A DNA stretch of 64,000 nt from Thamnaconus septentrionalis. Lineage: Eukaryota; Chordata; Actinopteri; Tetraodontiformes; Monacanthidae. The DNA is taken from the NCBI GenBank assembly GCA_009823395.1, contig CM020517.1:12075001-12139000 (forward strand), written 5' to 3'. Positions within the stretch are counted from its first letter, which is position 1, and each line of letters begins with the position of its first letter. Under the pieces are notes generated by a model, which saw only the letters and a list, made by a program, of their open reading frames with translations, was not told where the DNA came from and made no database searches. Positions 38,206 through 50,900 of this stretch are shown here, piece by piece. The position numbers were made by a program, and so were the translations under genes.

Positions 38206-38901
38206 GTTCGGCTTGTTGTCAAAAATTCAACTCTGACCCCGACTCGGCTGTGTTCATGACATCGAGAGAAACATGCGCCCTCTAACGGCTGGGTCCCTAA
38301 ACTGCACAAAAACCAGTGACCTAAAACGACTTCCTCTTTCTTATCCAGAAAAATCCTTGACCTTGTTAACTATACACCGACACCATATTGTGAAAATATA
38401 TATCCTAAATTCAAAAAAAAAAAAAAAAGAGAGAAGAAGGTGACTTCTGTTTTGGGGTTAACATGTGCGCTATCAATGCGTGGCGCAATTAATGTTATGT
38501 TTTATTTACGGGGGGAAAAAAACAAAATTACATGACCTGCGACGGCAGGTTCAGTACACTTGGTCAAAAGCTTTAAGAAAATGCTTTAAGTTTGACAACG
38601 ACACACTGTTAATTTCCTAAAACATATATGTTCACGCAGATCTGTAGCCTTTTATGTCTTTTAACTTCTTTTAAATGTCCAAATTTGATTGCTCGATCAC
38701 TCGTGCCATTGGTGTATTGGCATCGCTGTCTACTGTTTGTTTTCAGCAATTCAGACGAACTTAAGTAAATAAAAAAACATGTTCAGGAATAACGTTATAT
38801 CGTTAATATTGCCCCTCGGTTCTAGACACGGCGAATGGGACGTTCATGGGGAGCCGCCGTCTCCCGGTTGACACCTCCTCCTTTAATGGAACACACAGAA
38901 T
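38206..38901. promoter_or_regulatory. Shared atxn3/ubr1 divergent promoter region
   Basis: The atxn3 and ubr1 initiator codons are 696 bp apart and transcribed away from each other. Both promoters must lie within this gap unless a distant non-coding exon exists. The DNA next to ubr1 (38820-38900) is CpG-richer. No TATA box is convincing. Confidence 0.6.
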
Positions 38902-41900
38902 ATGGCGGAGACTGAGAAATCTCTAGACGGGCTGGAGCTCAGCAAGGTACGTTTATCAAATAAATGGCTCGGTTGACAGCGGCCACCGAGTCCCAGGGAC
39001 AAAACACCTAGGTGTAACGCTGTAGTCTCATTGAAGAATGACGTTTGACTGCGTAGTTAAAGGGTTTTTGCTCACTGGGCTAGCATGCGCAGTTAGCTTC
39101 AGTGCTAGTTGGTTGCCCGAGTGGTCAGACGGTCGCTAACAGAGTCCAGGATATGTATTGCTTTCTCTTCGCCATTGGGTTGTGTGTTGTTGGTTTTAGA
39201 GTGGCAACTGAAATGAAGAGACACAGACTGGCGCGGCGGTTTTGTCAACATTTGGAATACGCCAATATCGACCTCCTCTTTGAGTTTTGGCAGTAGTGCC
39301 TGTACAATTCGCTCGACCACAAGTTGTTAGTAATGCATGATGACCACTGGCTCCAGTGAGTCCAACTTTTATTGTATCTTTTATATTGTCGACATTAAAC
39401 CAACGTCTACGCTGTTCTGAACAACGTGGAACTATCATTGTGGTCTCTCTGTCAACGATGGTTCCCCTTTTGACATTTATAGACACTTTATCGCGTCTAA
39501 GTGTCTATCACTAAAAAGTACTTGATGTACAATCATTAGAACAGTGAAACGCGTCGATTCGTTGTACTGGCAGGTAGTTCAACTGAATGCGCAACTGTGG
39601 ATTCAGTGCATATGAAAAAAGGGATAAAAACAAAGCAAAAACAGTTGCTTGTCACATAATTGGTTAGTGATATTTGAATTTCTGTGCATTGATTTGTCAC
39701 TCATCCCAAGACTTGTCTTCCTCAAATCTCAATCTCGAAAAACTTCGACAGACTTTGAGGTTTTTTTTGGTGAAAATGTTTACTGGAAGAACAGATTTGT
39801 CCTGGAAGTGTTAGAGGTCATTGTCAACATTTCCATCACACTAACTAGTTTTTTTTTTTATGGGTGGAACTTTAGTCTTATAATAGTTCAAACTACTTAA
39901 TCACAATTAATTATAATGTATGCTGTTACATTATGTTATGTCAGGTAGGCAGTTTTTCTTGCAGTCATCAGGCTTGTTCACTCATGAAAACATTGTTCGT
40001 TGGTGTAGAATAAGAAAAATATGTAATGGTGTGGTAGTTAAGGGGCAGACTTGAGCTCCAAGAACTCAAATTCCTTAACTTCTCTTTTCTATTGAACTGA
40101 GCAACGTGTGCCACAAGGCAAAAACGGATACAAGTAATCGTACATCTGGTAATGGTCCTCTCCTGCAGGAATGGCTCGAGGCTGCAGACACCAGGGCACA
40201 GCTGCTCCGCTACCTGAAGGAGCAGGTGCCTCGGATCTTCTGTCTGAAGACTGAGTCCAGCCCTCAGGAGGAAGAAGAGCTCATGCAACGGCGTCTCCTT
40301 CACCCTCTGGAGTGTTTCCTGTTTGGAGAGGATCCTCAGGAGGGTCTGGAGAAACTCAAGCAGGGCAGCGCCTCCTCCCAGCTCTGTGGACGCGTTTTCA
40401 AAGAGGGAGAGACCGTCTACTCCTGCAGGTCTGAGCTGACCCACTCAAGTTCTGGAATAATAATCATAAAAAAAACCAACCACAGCACTAATTACATCAG
40501 TTGTTCTAAAACACTTTGTACCTCAAATAGGTGACCTCAATCGGTTTTATTTCGGCTCTGATTGGACTGTACAGCATGTCCACTGTATTTAGGCTAGCTT
40601 TTGAAATTAAATAATTAATGGGAAGACTCTCAGGTTTCAGTTTGAGGCAGCTTGAGAGTCTACCATAGGTCTCCAACAGAAATACATTTATCTATTCTTT
40701 TTTTATTACATCATCATCATCATCATATACAATATGAACTTGCCAAAGTCAGTTATATTAGCTAAACCGCTAACATAGCAGCTAAGCAATGTCACTATTG
40801 AAATATTCAAAATAAAAAAAATATATCTTAATGATAAAAGTAATTCTCAATTGCATAAACCTATTTTGGGAAACTCATTCAGTGATGAAATGTTCTACAA
40901 TAATTTAGTATACTGAGATAACACTGTTTAACTGTCAAATAACAAATATTTTTTTGCAGGGATTGTGCGATAGATCCTACTTGTGTCATGTGCATGGACT
41001 GCTTCCAGGGCAGTGTGCACAAGAGCCATCGGTACAAGGTTGGTATGGGCAGATTTATTTGGGTTGGTGTATTGAATATTTATTTCTCTGTTAGTGAAAT
41101 TCAAGTTCTTGATAAGGTTGAAAACTGATGAAGATGAACTACTGAATGAACATGTTATTTAGACAGTGTTTTCCCTGCCACAAATAGACATCGTATAAAT
41201 AATCTATCAGTTCTTACAGTTAATGTGTCTTTATGTACTAGTACTTTTTTAATCAGATACAAATACATATTTCATGATACTCCAAGATATGTTAATAATA
41301 TTTTCATTGTCTCTTGGCACGTCAGATTTCTTTTATGTGTCGTAGAGTGGCAGTGTACTTTGCTTCTCACTGACTGAAGCACGTCCAGTAACAAACAGCA
41401 CTGACACTTTTTCCATAGATGCATGCGTCATCAGGCGGGGGCTTCTGTGATTGTGGGGATGTAGAAGCCTGGAAGATCGGCCCATGTTGCTCCAAACACG
41501 ACCCTGGGGCAGCCACTTCCATGGTGATGGTGAGTTACATAACAGAGTGGATGGATGGAGAGGCGAGGGAGGGAGGAAGGGAGGGAGGGAGGGGGTGTTC
41601 TTCTTCATTCTGTGTCAGTGAACCCCAGAATGCTTGTTTTCCCATCTTAGTCCCAGACGGGGCTCTCTTGGCTGTGGTTTTGACTCCGGAAAGAGGAAAG
41701 AAAAGCGCTGCCCTAGCTGAGTATTTATGGCTGGATTAAGTGACTTGGAGGGTAATTAAATATGTGAAAGCTGACTGAAACTACTTAATATGATGAAAGC
41801 AATGTTTTTACATGCTTTAAATTAAATTTCCTATACTAATAATTAAAAAAAGAAAAATCTGTCACTGTCACTGGTAAGTCCGAAGTGGAGGCCATCCTTT

Positions 41901-44900
41901 ACTGCTTTTGCGAGCTCTGTATTTCTCAAAATGTGTTTTTGTCCAAGTATTGCAAGTATGTGGCAGTGGATTGTTTAATACTGTTGAATTTTGGGGGTTT
42001 TATTTACCTGGGAGTTTCTCCCTGAAACTCTTAAAATTGTATTTTTGTAAGAAGCGCTTGGAAGGAGGAATCATTGGGATGATCCTCTGGTTTCTGCTTT
42101 GTGTGTGTTTTCCGTGTTTTTCTCTGCTTTTCTCTGATAAGATCACGTCACAATTTGAGCAGCTGCACTGACGGACTCCTGTTTTTTGTTTTTTTTTGCC
42201 ATAAACAGTAGCAACAGTAGCAGGTGCTCGTTTTAACAGCATCATCAGTGGCACCAGTTAACTGTTCTTTGTTGTCCTGCATCAGATCTGAGGCAGCGCT
42301 AACAAGCAGTGACAGGGCATACATGTGCATGAAAGCAGCACCTCCATACGGAACTCATTTTATCACTCTGCAGGTTAGACTGTGGTTGAGTCCTGTGGTT
42401 TTCCTCAGGCAGTGAGGTTCTCACTCTTGCTGCTGCCACATGGGTTGTTGTATGTTTGCTTTGGTTTGTGTCAGATGTCACACATTTGTTTGAAATTCTT
42501 TACTGGAATGTGGAACGTTTGCTTAAATGGATTTTTTTTTAATAACTTCACTGGACGAGCTGTTTGCTTAGATTTTACGAAGACAAATATTTACGTTTAT
42601 TTCCTGTCTTATTTTTAGAGCTTAGGACACAGGAAGCTGGGAATTAATCATGGCTTTTGCATAAACTTCTGTTTGTGAACCAGGCGTTTCTGATTTGTGG
42701 TGTGATGTTTTTGTGCAGGATGAGTGTTTGCTGCAACATGAGTTGCATGAACGCGCTGTGACGCTGTTCCGGAGTTTGCTGCAGTACGTCACAGATTTCC
42801 TGGTGTGGGAGGAGAACTCGGAGCTGTCAGCTGAACTCCAGCCGCGGTATGGCCTCAGTGGTACCACACACATTGATCAAAAACATTACAAAGCATCTAG
42901 CCTCACTTTGATTGTGTCTGTCTCTGTGCACTGTGCAGTCCAAAGGACAACGCATATTACTGTGTTTTGTACAACGACGAGCACCACTCCTACGACCATG
43001 TCATCTTAACCTTGCAACGCTCGGTGAACTGCAATGAAGCCGAAGCACAGACACACACAGCACTTATCGACAAAGAGGTGCTTTTTGCCGAGTCTGCGCC
43101 TTCTTTTTGCTTCGTTCTCACCACAGTTTTATCGTCTTTTGAATTCTCCAATTTTCTCGCAAACTTTAGGGTCGACGTGCAGTAAAGAGAGGAACCCTTC
43201 GTTCCTGCCAGCAAGCAAAAGATCTCATCAGGGTAAGTGCTCATCTTCACTATTATTCATTACTATAAAACAATGTTTAGTCATTCACACTTTTACAAGC
43301 ATTATGTCATTTAATCTCACTGCCTCTTTTAATGTGTTTTTTGCAGTCCAACTCTGACCAAATTTCCCAGCAGCCGCTGCGTGTGGAGATCCTTCACGCT
43401 GCCGTGATGGCTCATCAAACATTTGCTTTGCGTCTTGGCTCCTGGTTCCAAAAGATCATTAGTTACTCAGGTGCTCCAGTTTCGTGCTGCACATCGTTTG
43501 CAACTTTCGCAGCTGATTCTGCACTTTTCACTCGCACCTTTTTATAGCCAGCAAAATTGTTCAGACTCGTCTGTTTAATTTTTTTTTGCGCAGTTGGATT
43601 CCGTCAGGCCTTTTGTCTGGTGGCTCTGGAGAAAAATCCAGACGGCGAGCAGCCCTGTCTCATCAGCAGACTGATGCTGCACGATGCCAGGATGTTCAAA
43701 GGCAAGCGGCACTGCTTTGATACCAAATGGGATCTTTGGTCGTCTTTACCTCATCTAAGTCGTTCCCTTTTGTCCTTCTCTTGCAGGGGCGCGCAAGATA
43801 GTCCATGAACTAATTTTCTGTAGCATGCTCATGGAGACTGAATTCAAGAGGCTTTTTGCACTGGAGTTTACCAAGGTAAACGCTTATGACATGGAGACAG
43901 CGCCACCCTCTGACGGATTATCTGACTGATGCCATGATTGATATTTTCTTTTCAGCACTTTAAGCAACTGCAGAAGGACTTCATTAATGATGACCATGAG
44001 AGGAGTATATCCGTAACCGCTCTGTCTGTTCAGATATTCACTGTGCCAACGTTGGTAAGTGTACCTTTGAAAAATATATAGTTACTTGCTCAGATGAAAT
44101 AATCAGCACAATGATGTGTAAATAAAAAATAAAGCAAAACGCAATAGAAAAATGTTGTTCCACCATCAATAAGATGTCTCATATCTGTTTTTGTGCATTT
44201 CTTTCTGTTTTTGCATATTTTATTTCACTTTTAGGCTAGACAGCTGATTGAAGAGGCCAATGTTATTAAAGTGATTGTCGAAACGGTCATGGAAATGCTG
44301 CGTGACCACCAGGATGTAAACAGTCGCTTCTTCTTCCTCGGTTACAACTCAGACAAGTTGTCTCGGATCCAGATAATCTTCCATGACCTCAGGTCAGTCA
44401 ACAGGATGGAAGTTTTCTGAAATGAAACCTGTCTTTTCAACGTTCACAGTTGGGTTTGGGATGTTGATCATGTTTCGTGTTTATTGTATGTAAATGAGTG
44501 TTTTCTTTTCATCAGGTATATTCTGATCAGTAAACCCGCAGTGTGGACTGCGGAGTTGCGCGTACAGTTCCTTGAGGGGTTCAAGGTCTTTCTCAGGCTC
44601 CTCAGATGCATGCAGGTAACTTTGACTTCAGCCGCAACTCATCCCATGGCAGCGTCTGAAAGTAGGACATTTACTCTGGTCATGATAACTTGACGATTAT
44701 TGATTCACTGCTTTCAATTCCCTTTTTTAAGGGTATGGAGGAGGTGAAGCGGCAGTTTGGGCAACACATTGCAGTGGAGCCGGAATGGGAAGCGGGATTC
44801 TCTCTTCAGATCCAGCTCCGCCATATTCTCCCCATGTTCCAAGACTGGTGCTCCTCTGAAGTAAGTGTGAAGTTCACGCCATCAAAAACGTTCCCGTCTG

Positions 44901-47900
44901 AGCTCGGCTGTGTTTGACGTCAGGAGGGGAACATTAAGTGGATAATCTCATCTCGTTGCGTGCTCCCTCTAGGATGAGATCCTGCTGCTGGCATTTAAAG
45001 AGTGCCACCGAGTCCTAATGCAGTGCGGCAACCAGCCCTTCCAGAGTGAAGCTGCTGACTTCTACATGTGCAAGCACATCGTCCATGTTCGTCCCTACAA
45101 AGTGTCCCAGCAGGCCGTCAGCATACATCTGCCCATCACCAGGCTGCTAGCTGGTGTGTTTGCCTTTGCCTTGTATTTGTTTGGCTTCAGCCTGATTCAA
45201 TACTTAACTATATGTTTTTTTTTTTTCCACAGGCCTCTACGTACTTTTGTGCAGAACGGGAGCAATAGACCGTCTGGATGTAAGTAACGTGAAAATAGTT
45301 CAACCTCTTAGAGTCAGTGGGTTTGCAGGCAAATTTCAAAGGAGCTAAGTACACATTTAGCGGGTTAGATGTGAGGGAAAAACAGTTTTACTGTGAGCAG
45401 AGGCAGCGCTGCAGTCAGACCTAGAGGAGAAACAAACAGCGCACACCCTCTGGCTGTCGTCAGTTACTTAGCAGGCCGGGCAGGCTGTGTGATCATGTGT
45501 TTTGTGGCCCGATGCTTCTGTCAACATGGTGTGAATCAACAACAAACTGATCTGCTGGATGCTAACAATAACAAAGCTGTTGAAATGGTCGCCTAAATTT
45601 CACAGGATAAAAAAACTACCACTTGATATATTATGCTTACAGTGTCACTCAACATTGCATGCATTGCAAACACATGCATTGCAAAAGTGCGCCGTCTAGT
45701 GGCAAAATTATTTATTATGAATTTCATTTTAGCGACTGCACACCTGTGTTTCCCAATGAACAGTGTTGATTTGGGTTTCTGGCCGTGTCGTAGCAGGAGA
45801 AGGTGGAGTACACGCAGCTGGCTGAGCAGGCCCTGCGCTGCGTGGTGCTGGCTGCGCAGGTGTCTGCTGACATGTGGAGGAGAAATGGGCTCTCATTGGT
45901 CAGCCAGGTACGCTATTCTATACATAACGGTTTAATATGATTTGTGATTTTGAGGAAAAACTCTCATGCCTCGTCTCACCTGTTCAGGTCTACTACTACC
46001 AGGATGTGAAATGCCGGGATGAGATGTACGACAAGGACGTTCTCATGCTTCAGGTGGGTGGCAGCCAGGCATTCCGAAGTTACACACCACTCACTGTCTT
46101 CACCGATGACTTGAATGTGTTTATAGATAGCTGCTACCAAAATGGAGCCCAACCACTTCCTCATGTGGATCTTGTTGAGATTTGAGCTCTTTGATTATTT
46201 TAACGGGAGTTGCTCCAGCAAGGACCAGGTATTTGCTTTTACAACAATACATCTGGAAGAAATGTCCCACTGCCCCAAAAGGCTTTCAGTGACGCGAATG
46301 AACTGAACTTACAGGACGAACTGTTGCAGTGGAATCGTCTAACTGAGGAGATGCTGTACCTCGTCATCGTTATTGTCGGTACGGTCCGTTCGTCTCGTTT
46401 GAGAAGTTGGTCGCGTCGTGAGCACAGGATGATGACTGACCCATGCTTTGCTTCCAGGTGAGCGCTACATGCCCGGTATCAGCAACGTGACTAAAGAAGA
46501 AGTGACCATGAGGGAGGTCATCCATCTTCTGTGCATTGAGCCCATGGCTCATAGTACTCTTGCTAAGGGTCTTCCAGAAAATGTAAGCTTTCTAAATTTA
46601 CATACAAATCTCTTAGTTCTCGTAGTGTGTTATCTTGCTGTGTGTATATATGTGATTTTTTTTTTCTAGGAGTGCCATGAAACAGGCCTGGAGACTGTAA
46701 TTACCAAAGTTGCCACATTCAGGTATGTAAAGAAAGTAAAACTTTGAAAAATTTGAGTTAGTATATTTTGAATTTTTTGGAACAGTCTAAATATTTTCAT
46801 TTTATGTTTCATTCTCAGGAAACCAGGAGTTTCAGGCCACGGATTGTACGAAGTTAAAAAAGAGCGTCTGGCTGAATTCAATCCATTCTTTTACCATTAT
46901 TCCAGATCTCAGCACAGCAAGGTAATGCAGTGACTTGACACTTTGTAAAAACTCAACGTGATTTTTCTGCTCAAGATTTCTCATTAATGTCCGGAACCTC
47001 TTGCAGGCAGAGGAGTCTCAAAAGAAGAGGAGGGCTCAGGAGGGAAGTGATAAAGGTGACCCTCTTCTTCGCCAAAAACACACACAAACGCTGATGCTTG
47101 TTGGTCTAGAGGCCTGTCACTCACTCCTCTGTTTGATTGGGTCTTCCTCAGCTCTGCGTCCTCCGGTGCCTCCAGATTTCTGCCCGGCTTTCTCCGCCAT
47201 CGTGCGCCTGCTCTGCTGTGACATTTTCGTCCACGTCCTGAGATGCGTCCTGCAGAGAGTGATAGAGGAGCAGACCACTCACTGGACAGAAGCAATGGTC
47301 CAGAGGGTAAAAGGCGTCACATCTGTCAATTCATTTTAATTTTTCACTCAATCCAAATGCTGCAATGATCAATGTCTTTTCCCTCATAGGCGCTGCACTT
47401 GATTGGCCAGGCGTTGCTGGAAGAGCGAGCGCAGCTTGAGAACAGAACTGTGGAGGAAGTGAGCTTTGATTTCAGCCTCAAGGCCTGCAGTGAGTAAAAG
47501 TTTAGGACTGCAATCTCAATAGGTGGGGTGACATTTAATGACTTCAATATAAATAATACTTTGTTTTTCAGAAATCGGCTCCGAGCATGGCAAATCGCTG
47601 TTCCTGTTACTGTCCAAGATGAAGCTCGTCCCTTCTCTTGATGCTCAGAAAGATATGGTCAAATGGGTTTTGCAGGTCGGCTTCTGAACCCACCCTGTTC
47701 TCAAACATTTTCCTATATCTTCATCAGCCTAATAATGCACATATTTACATTTACTGTTAGCTGCTATTATATATTTATTTTTTCCCTGCTAGATGTTTGA
47801 AATTGTCAAGTGCCTGAGAGACAAGTCCAGTCCGTCGGCCTCCACCAGTGTAGAGGCAGCCAAGCCGGAGGAGGTAGAAGATATTAGATTCTTATCAATA

Positions 47901-50900
47901 TGATCACCTTCAGACTACCTGAAGATAACATTTTCCAATAGACTGCTCTCATAAAAACGGTAACTTTTTTTTTCTCATTCGAATTTGCTCTATCACTCCA
48001 GAGTGTTCAGGACAAAGAGAAAGCTGAGCGTAAAAGGAAAGCGGAGGCGGCCAAACTCCACCGGCAGAAGATCATGGCCCAGATGTCGGCCATGCAGAAG
48101 AACTTCATAGAGTCGAACAAAATGCTGTATGACAACATGCCAGAGAGCGGGACTCAGGGAGAGACTGTCACGGCTATGGAGAGGTGAGCTGGGGCAACGA
48201 GGGAAAGAACACAGAGACGAAGACCCCAAATCTCAACCTTCGACCCCCACTGATTGTTCTGCTGGGGTTTCATTCCTCCAGCTGTGCCATGGAGCTGATG
48301 GAAATGTGCGTCGCCATCGGCCCCCACCGAGGCTCCACCCCGGCGGAGAGGGAGGTGCTCACCTGCATCCTCTGCCAGGAGGAACAGGAAGTGACAGCCC
48401 AGGCCCAGGCCATGGTGCTGACTGCGTGTGTCCAGCGCTCCACAGTGTTGACGCAGTGCAGGGGGAAGATGCCAGTCAACCGAGCAGATGGTCAGTCTCA
48501 CACAACTAGCGATAAGTTGGTGGAATTTCCCACATATGTGGGAAATTCCACATAAGTCTTTATCTCTTTATCTTTCTTTGTCTCTTAAAGGTACAGGAAC
48601 CTCGTATCCCCTTTTCATGCCTCCTGAACTGGCTGTTGGCACCCACACTGGCAGCTGTGGACATGTCATGCACGCCACTTGTTGGCAGAAGTGAGTCATG
48701 ACCTTTGTGTCTTTTAAGCTCTTGTCCTTTTTCTTGACTCAAATAAAATGCATCTGCGAATGAATCATCATGTCAGTATTCTATTGCTCTCTGCGCTCCA
48801 GATATTTCGAGGCTGTCCAGAACACAACCAGGAACCGACTCCACGCCGAGCTAATAATTGACCTGGAGAACGGAGAGTATTTGTGTCCCCTCTGTAAATC
48901 TCTATGTAATACTGTCATTCCCCTCATCCCGCTGGAACCACTCACATTTAACTAGTAAGTCCAGGCTCTGGCCGAGCTGCCGTGGAATAATGCTTTTGCA
49001 GTAAAGAGAATTTTAATGTTTCATTTTCTGCCACCCCCTGTGTGCAGTGAGAATGCTGAGATAATTGGGCAGCACTTGACCCTTCCTCGCTGGATCCAGA
49101 TCCTGTCTGCACGACTCAAAGGACTCAAGTCACTCTCTCAGGGTAATGGTAAGAGCTTTAACTGTCAATCAACTGCACATGCAGCACCAGCATCCATCAA
49201 TTTAAGTAAAAATGCTCAACCCCCAATTTTCTCTGAATTGTCAGACTGCAACACACAAGACGGTGTTGATGGTGATTTGGGGCTGTGTGGAGAGGGTCAG
49301 CCGGACTTCAGATCTATTCTCAGTTACGGAGTACAAGAGCCGTGAGTAAAAGCAGTGATCCCATATGTTAGCGTCACTCAACAAGCACTATTCTTAGCGG
49401 TGCGTCACCCGCCTGAACTCTGTTGTTTGCAGGAGGAAGTTCTCAAACAGCATCGTGGAGATGTTGGTTGTGTGCGCCACCACCGTCCACCGGGTGGGGC
49501 TGCAGACGGCACCCAATGAGCTGTGCCCAAAGGTGCCCCTGATGGCTTGGAACACATGTGCCTTCACGATCCAGGCCATAGGTAGACCCACACCTGGTGT
49601 TTTTATGTGTCTTTTGCAGTGGTTTTATGCCATTCTAAATGTATTTACGCTTGTTTGTTCATCTTCTCAGAAAACATTCTGCGGGAAGATGACAAGCCGC
49701 TCTTTGGGTCCTTACAAAACAGACAGGTTGGACATCAAATATGAATGAATGTCTGTCAGAAATGAATAACAAGCAGTGTTTTGTTGTCTGACGCGAGAAA
49801 ATTTCCTGTTTTTGTTCTTGTAGCTTGCTGGACTGAAAGCAATTGTGAAGTTTTCAGCAGCTCAGAGGCTCATGAGTTCCCAGGCCGTCATTCGGAGGCA
49901 TTTTGCTGAACTATTAACGGGTGAGTGTGTAGTTAAAGAATAAACAATGTTCATGTGCAATCACCTGTTGCATTTTTTTTTGTCGTTGATTTGTCGCGCG
50001 TTCATAACTGTAACCCCTCTCCTCAGTTCTGCTGCCAATCATGAGCAGAAACGACACCCCTTCTCTCCTGGAAGTGGACTTCTTTCATCTCATGGTGAGT
50101 TATCCTTGCCCTTAATGTTTTAATCCTTTTCTTTTTAATGTCATTTAAAATGAAAGAAAAAAAAAATCGTATTTTAAGCTTATTTACTACAGAAGTGTAT
50201 TGCATTCACTTGGCAAATAGTTTTTTTGTGCTATTTTTTTTCCAGCCTGTTTTTCGTGTAAATATTTTTCCGCCCTGTTTTTTTTAATTTTGAAATCCCG
50301 TGAGAAAACAGTAAACAGGTGACTCTACGGCACGGATGTACTCTACGGTGGTCACCACGTAGCCAGTCTGAATGCAATTCAAATGCATCATTTTGTATCC
50401 ATGGAGCATGCCATATTTATCCAATTGATCCCGGAGAAACATTGCGATGTCGAGAATATCTGAATGGGCTTTCTTTCGAAACAACCGCAAAGTCCTCAGA
50501 TGCCCACGTAAAGTTGATAAACTGATTGTCATGCAATCTATGTCACTTAAAGACAGGACTATTTCCCAGTGTCTTAAACCCATGTCAAAATAGAATTTGA
50601 TTGAACTGAACAAGCTGGCCATGTTTGCTTCCATTATATCTAGCTCTCAACGAAAGAATGGATGCGATTGTTTCCGATGCTCTCTAAACTTGGGAAAATA
50701 GGGCGGAAAAAAATTTGCGCGGAAAAAATTTGCACGAAAAACAGAAATAATTACACTGAAAAACAGAGATTTTTTTTAATTTGCCAAGTGAATGCAATAC
50801 GCTTCCGTAATTTACAGTCTGATGGAGCTGAAAATGTGTTTTTCCAGGTGGCGCTGGTCTTGTCTGCGCCCTCTCTGTACCAGGAGGAGACTGTTGACCT

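Noticed and set aside
46290..46302. Alternative acceptor (CTTTCAG before TGACGCG) for the ubr1 exon at 46315
   Set aside because: In the required phase it opens with a TGA stop. The acceptor at 46314 gives the conserved [14 protein letters not shown] in frame.
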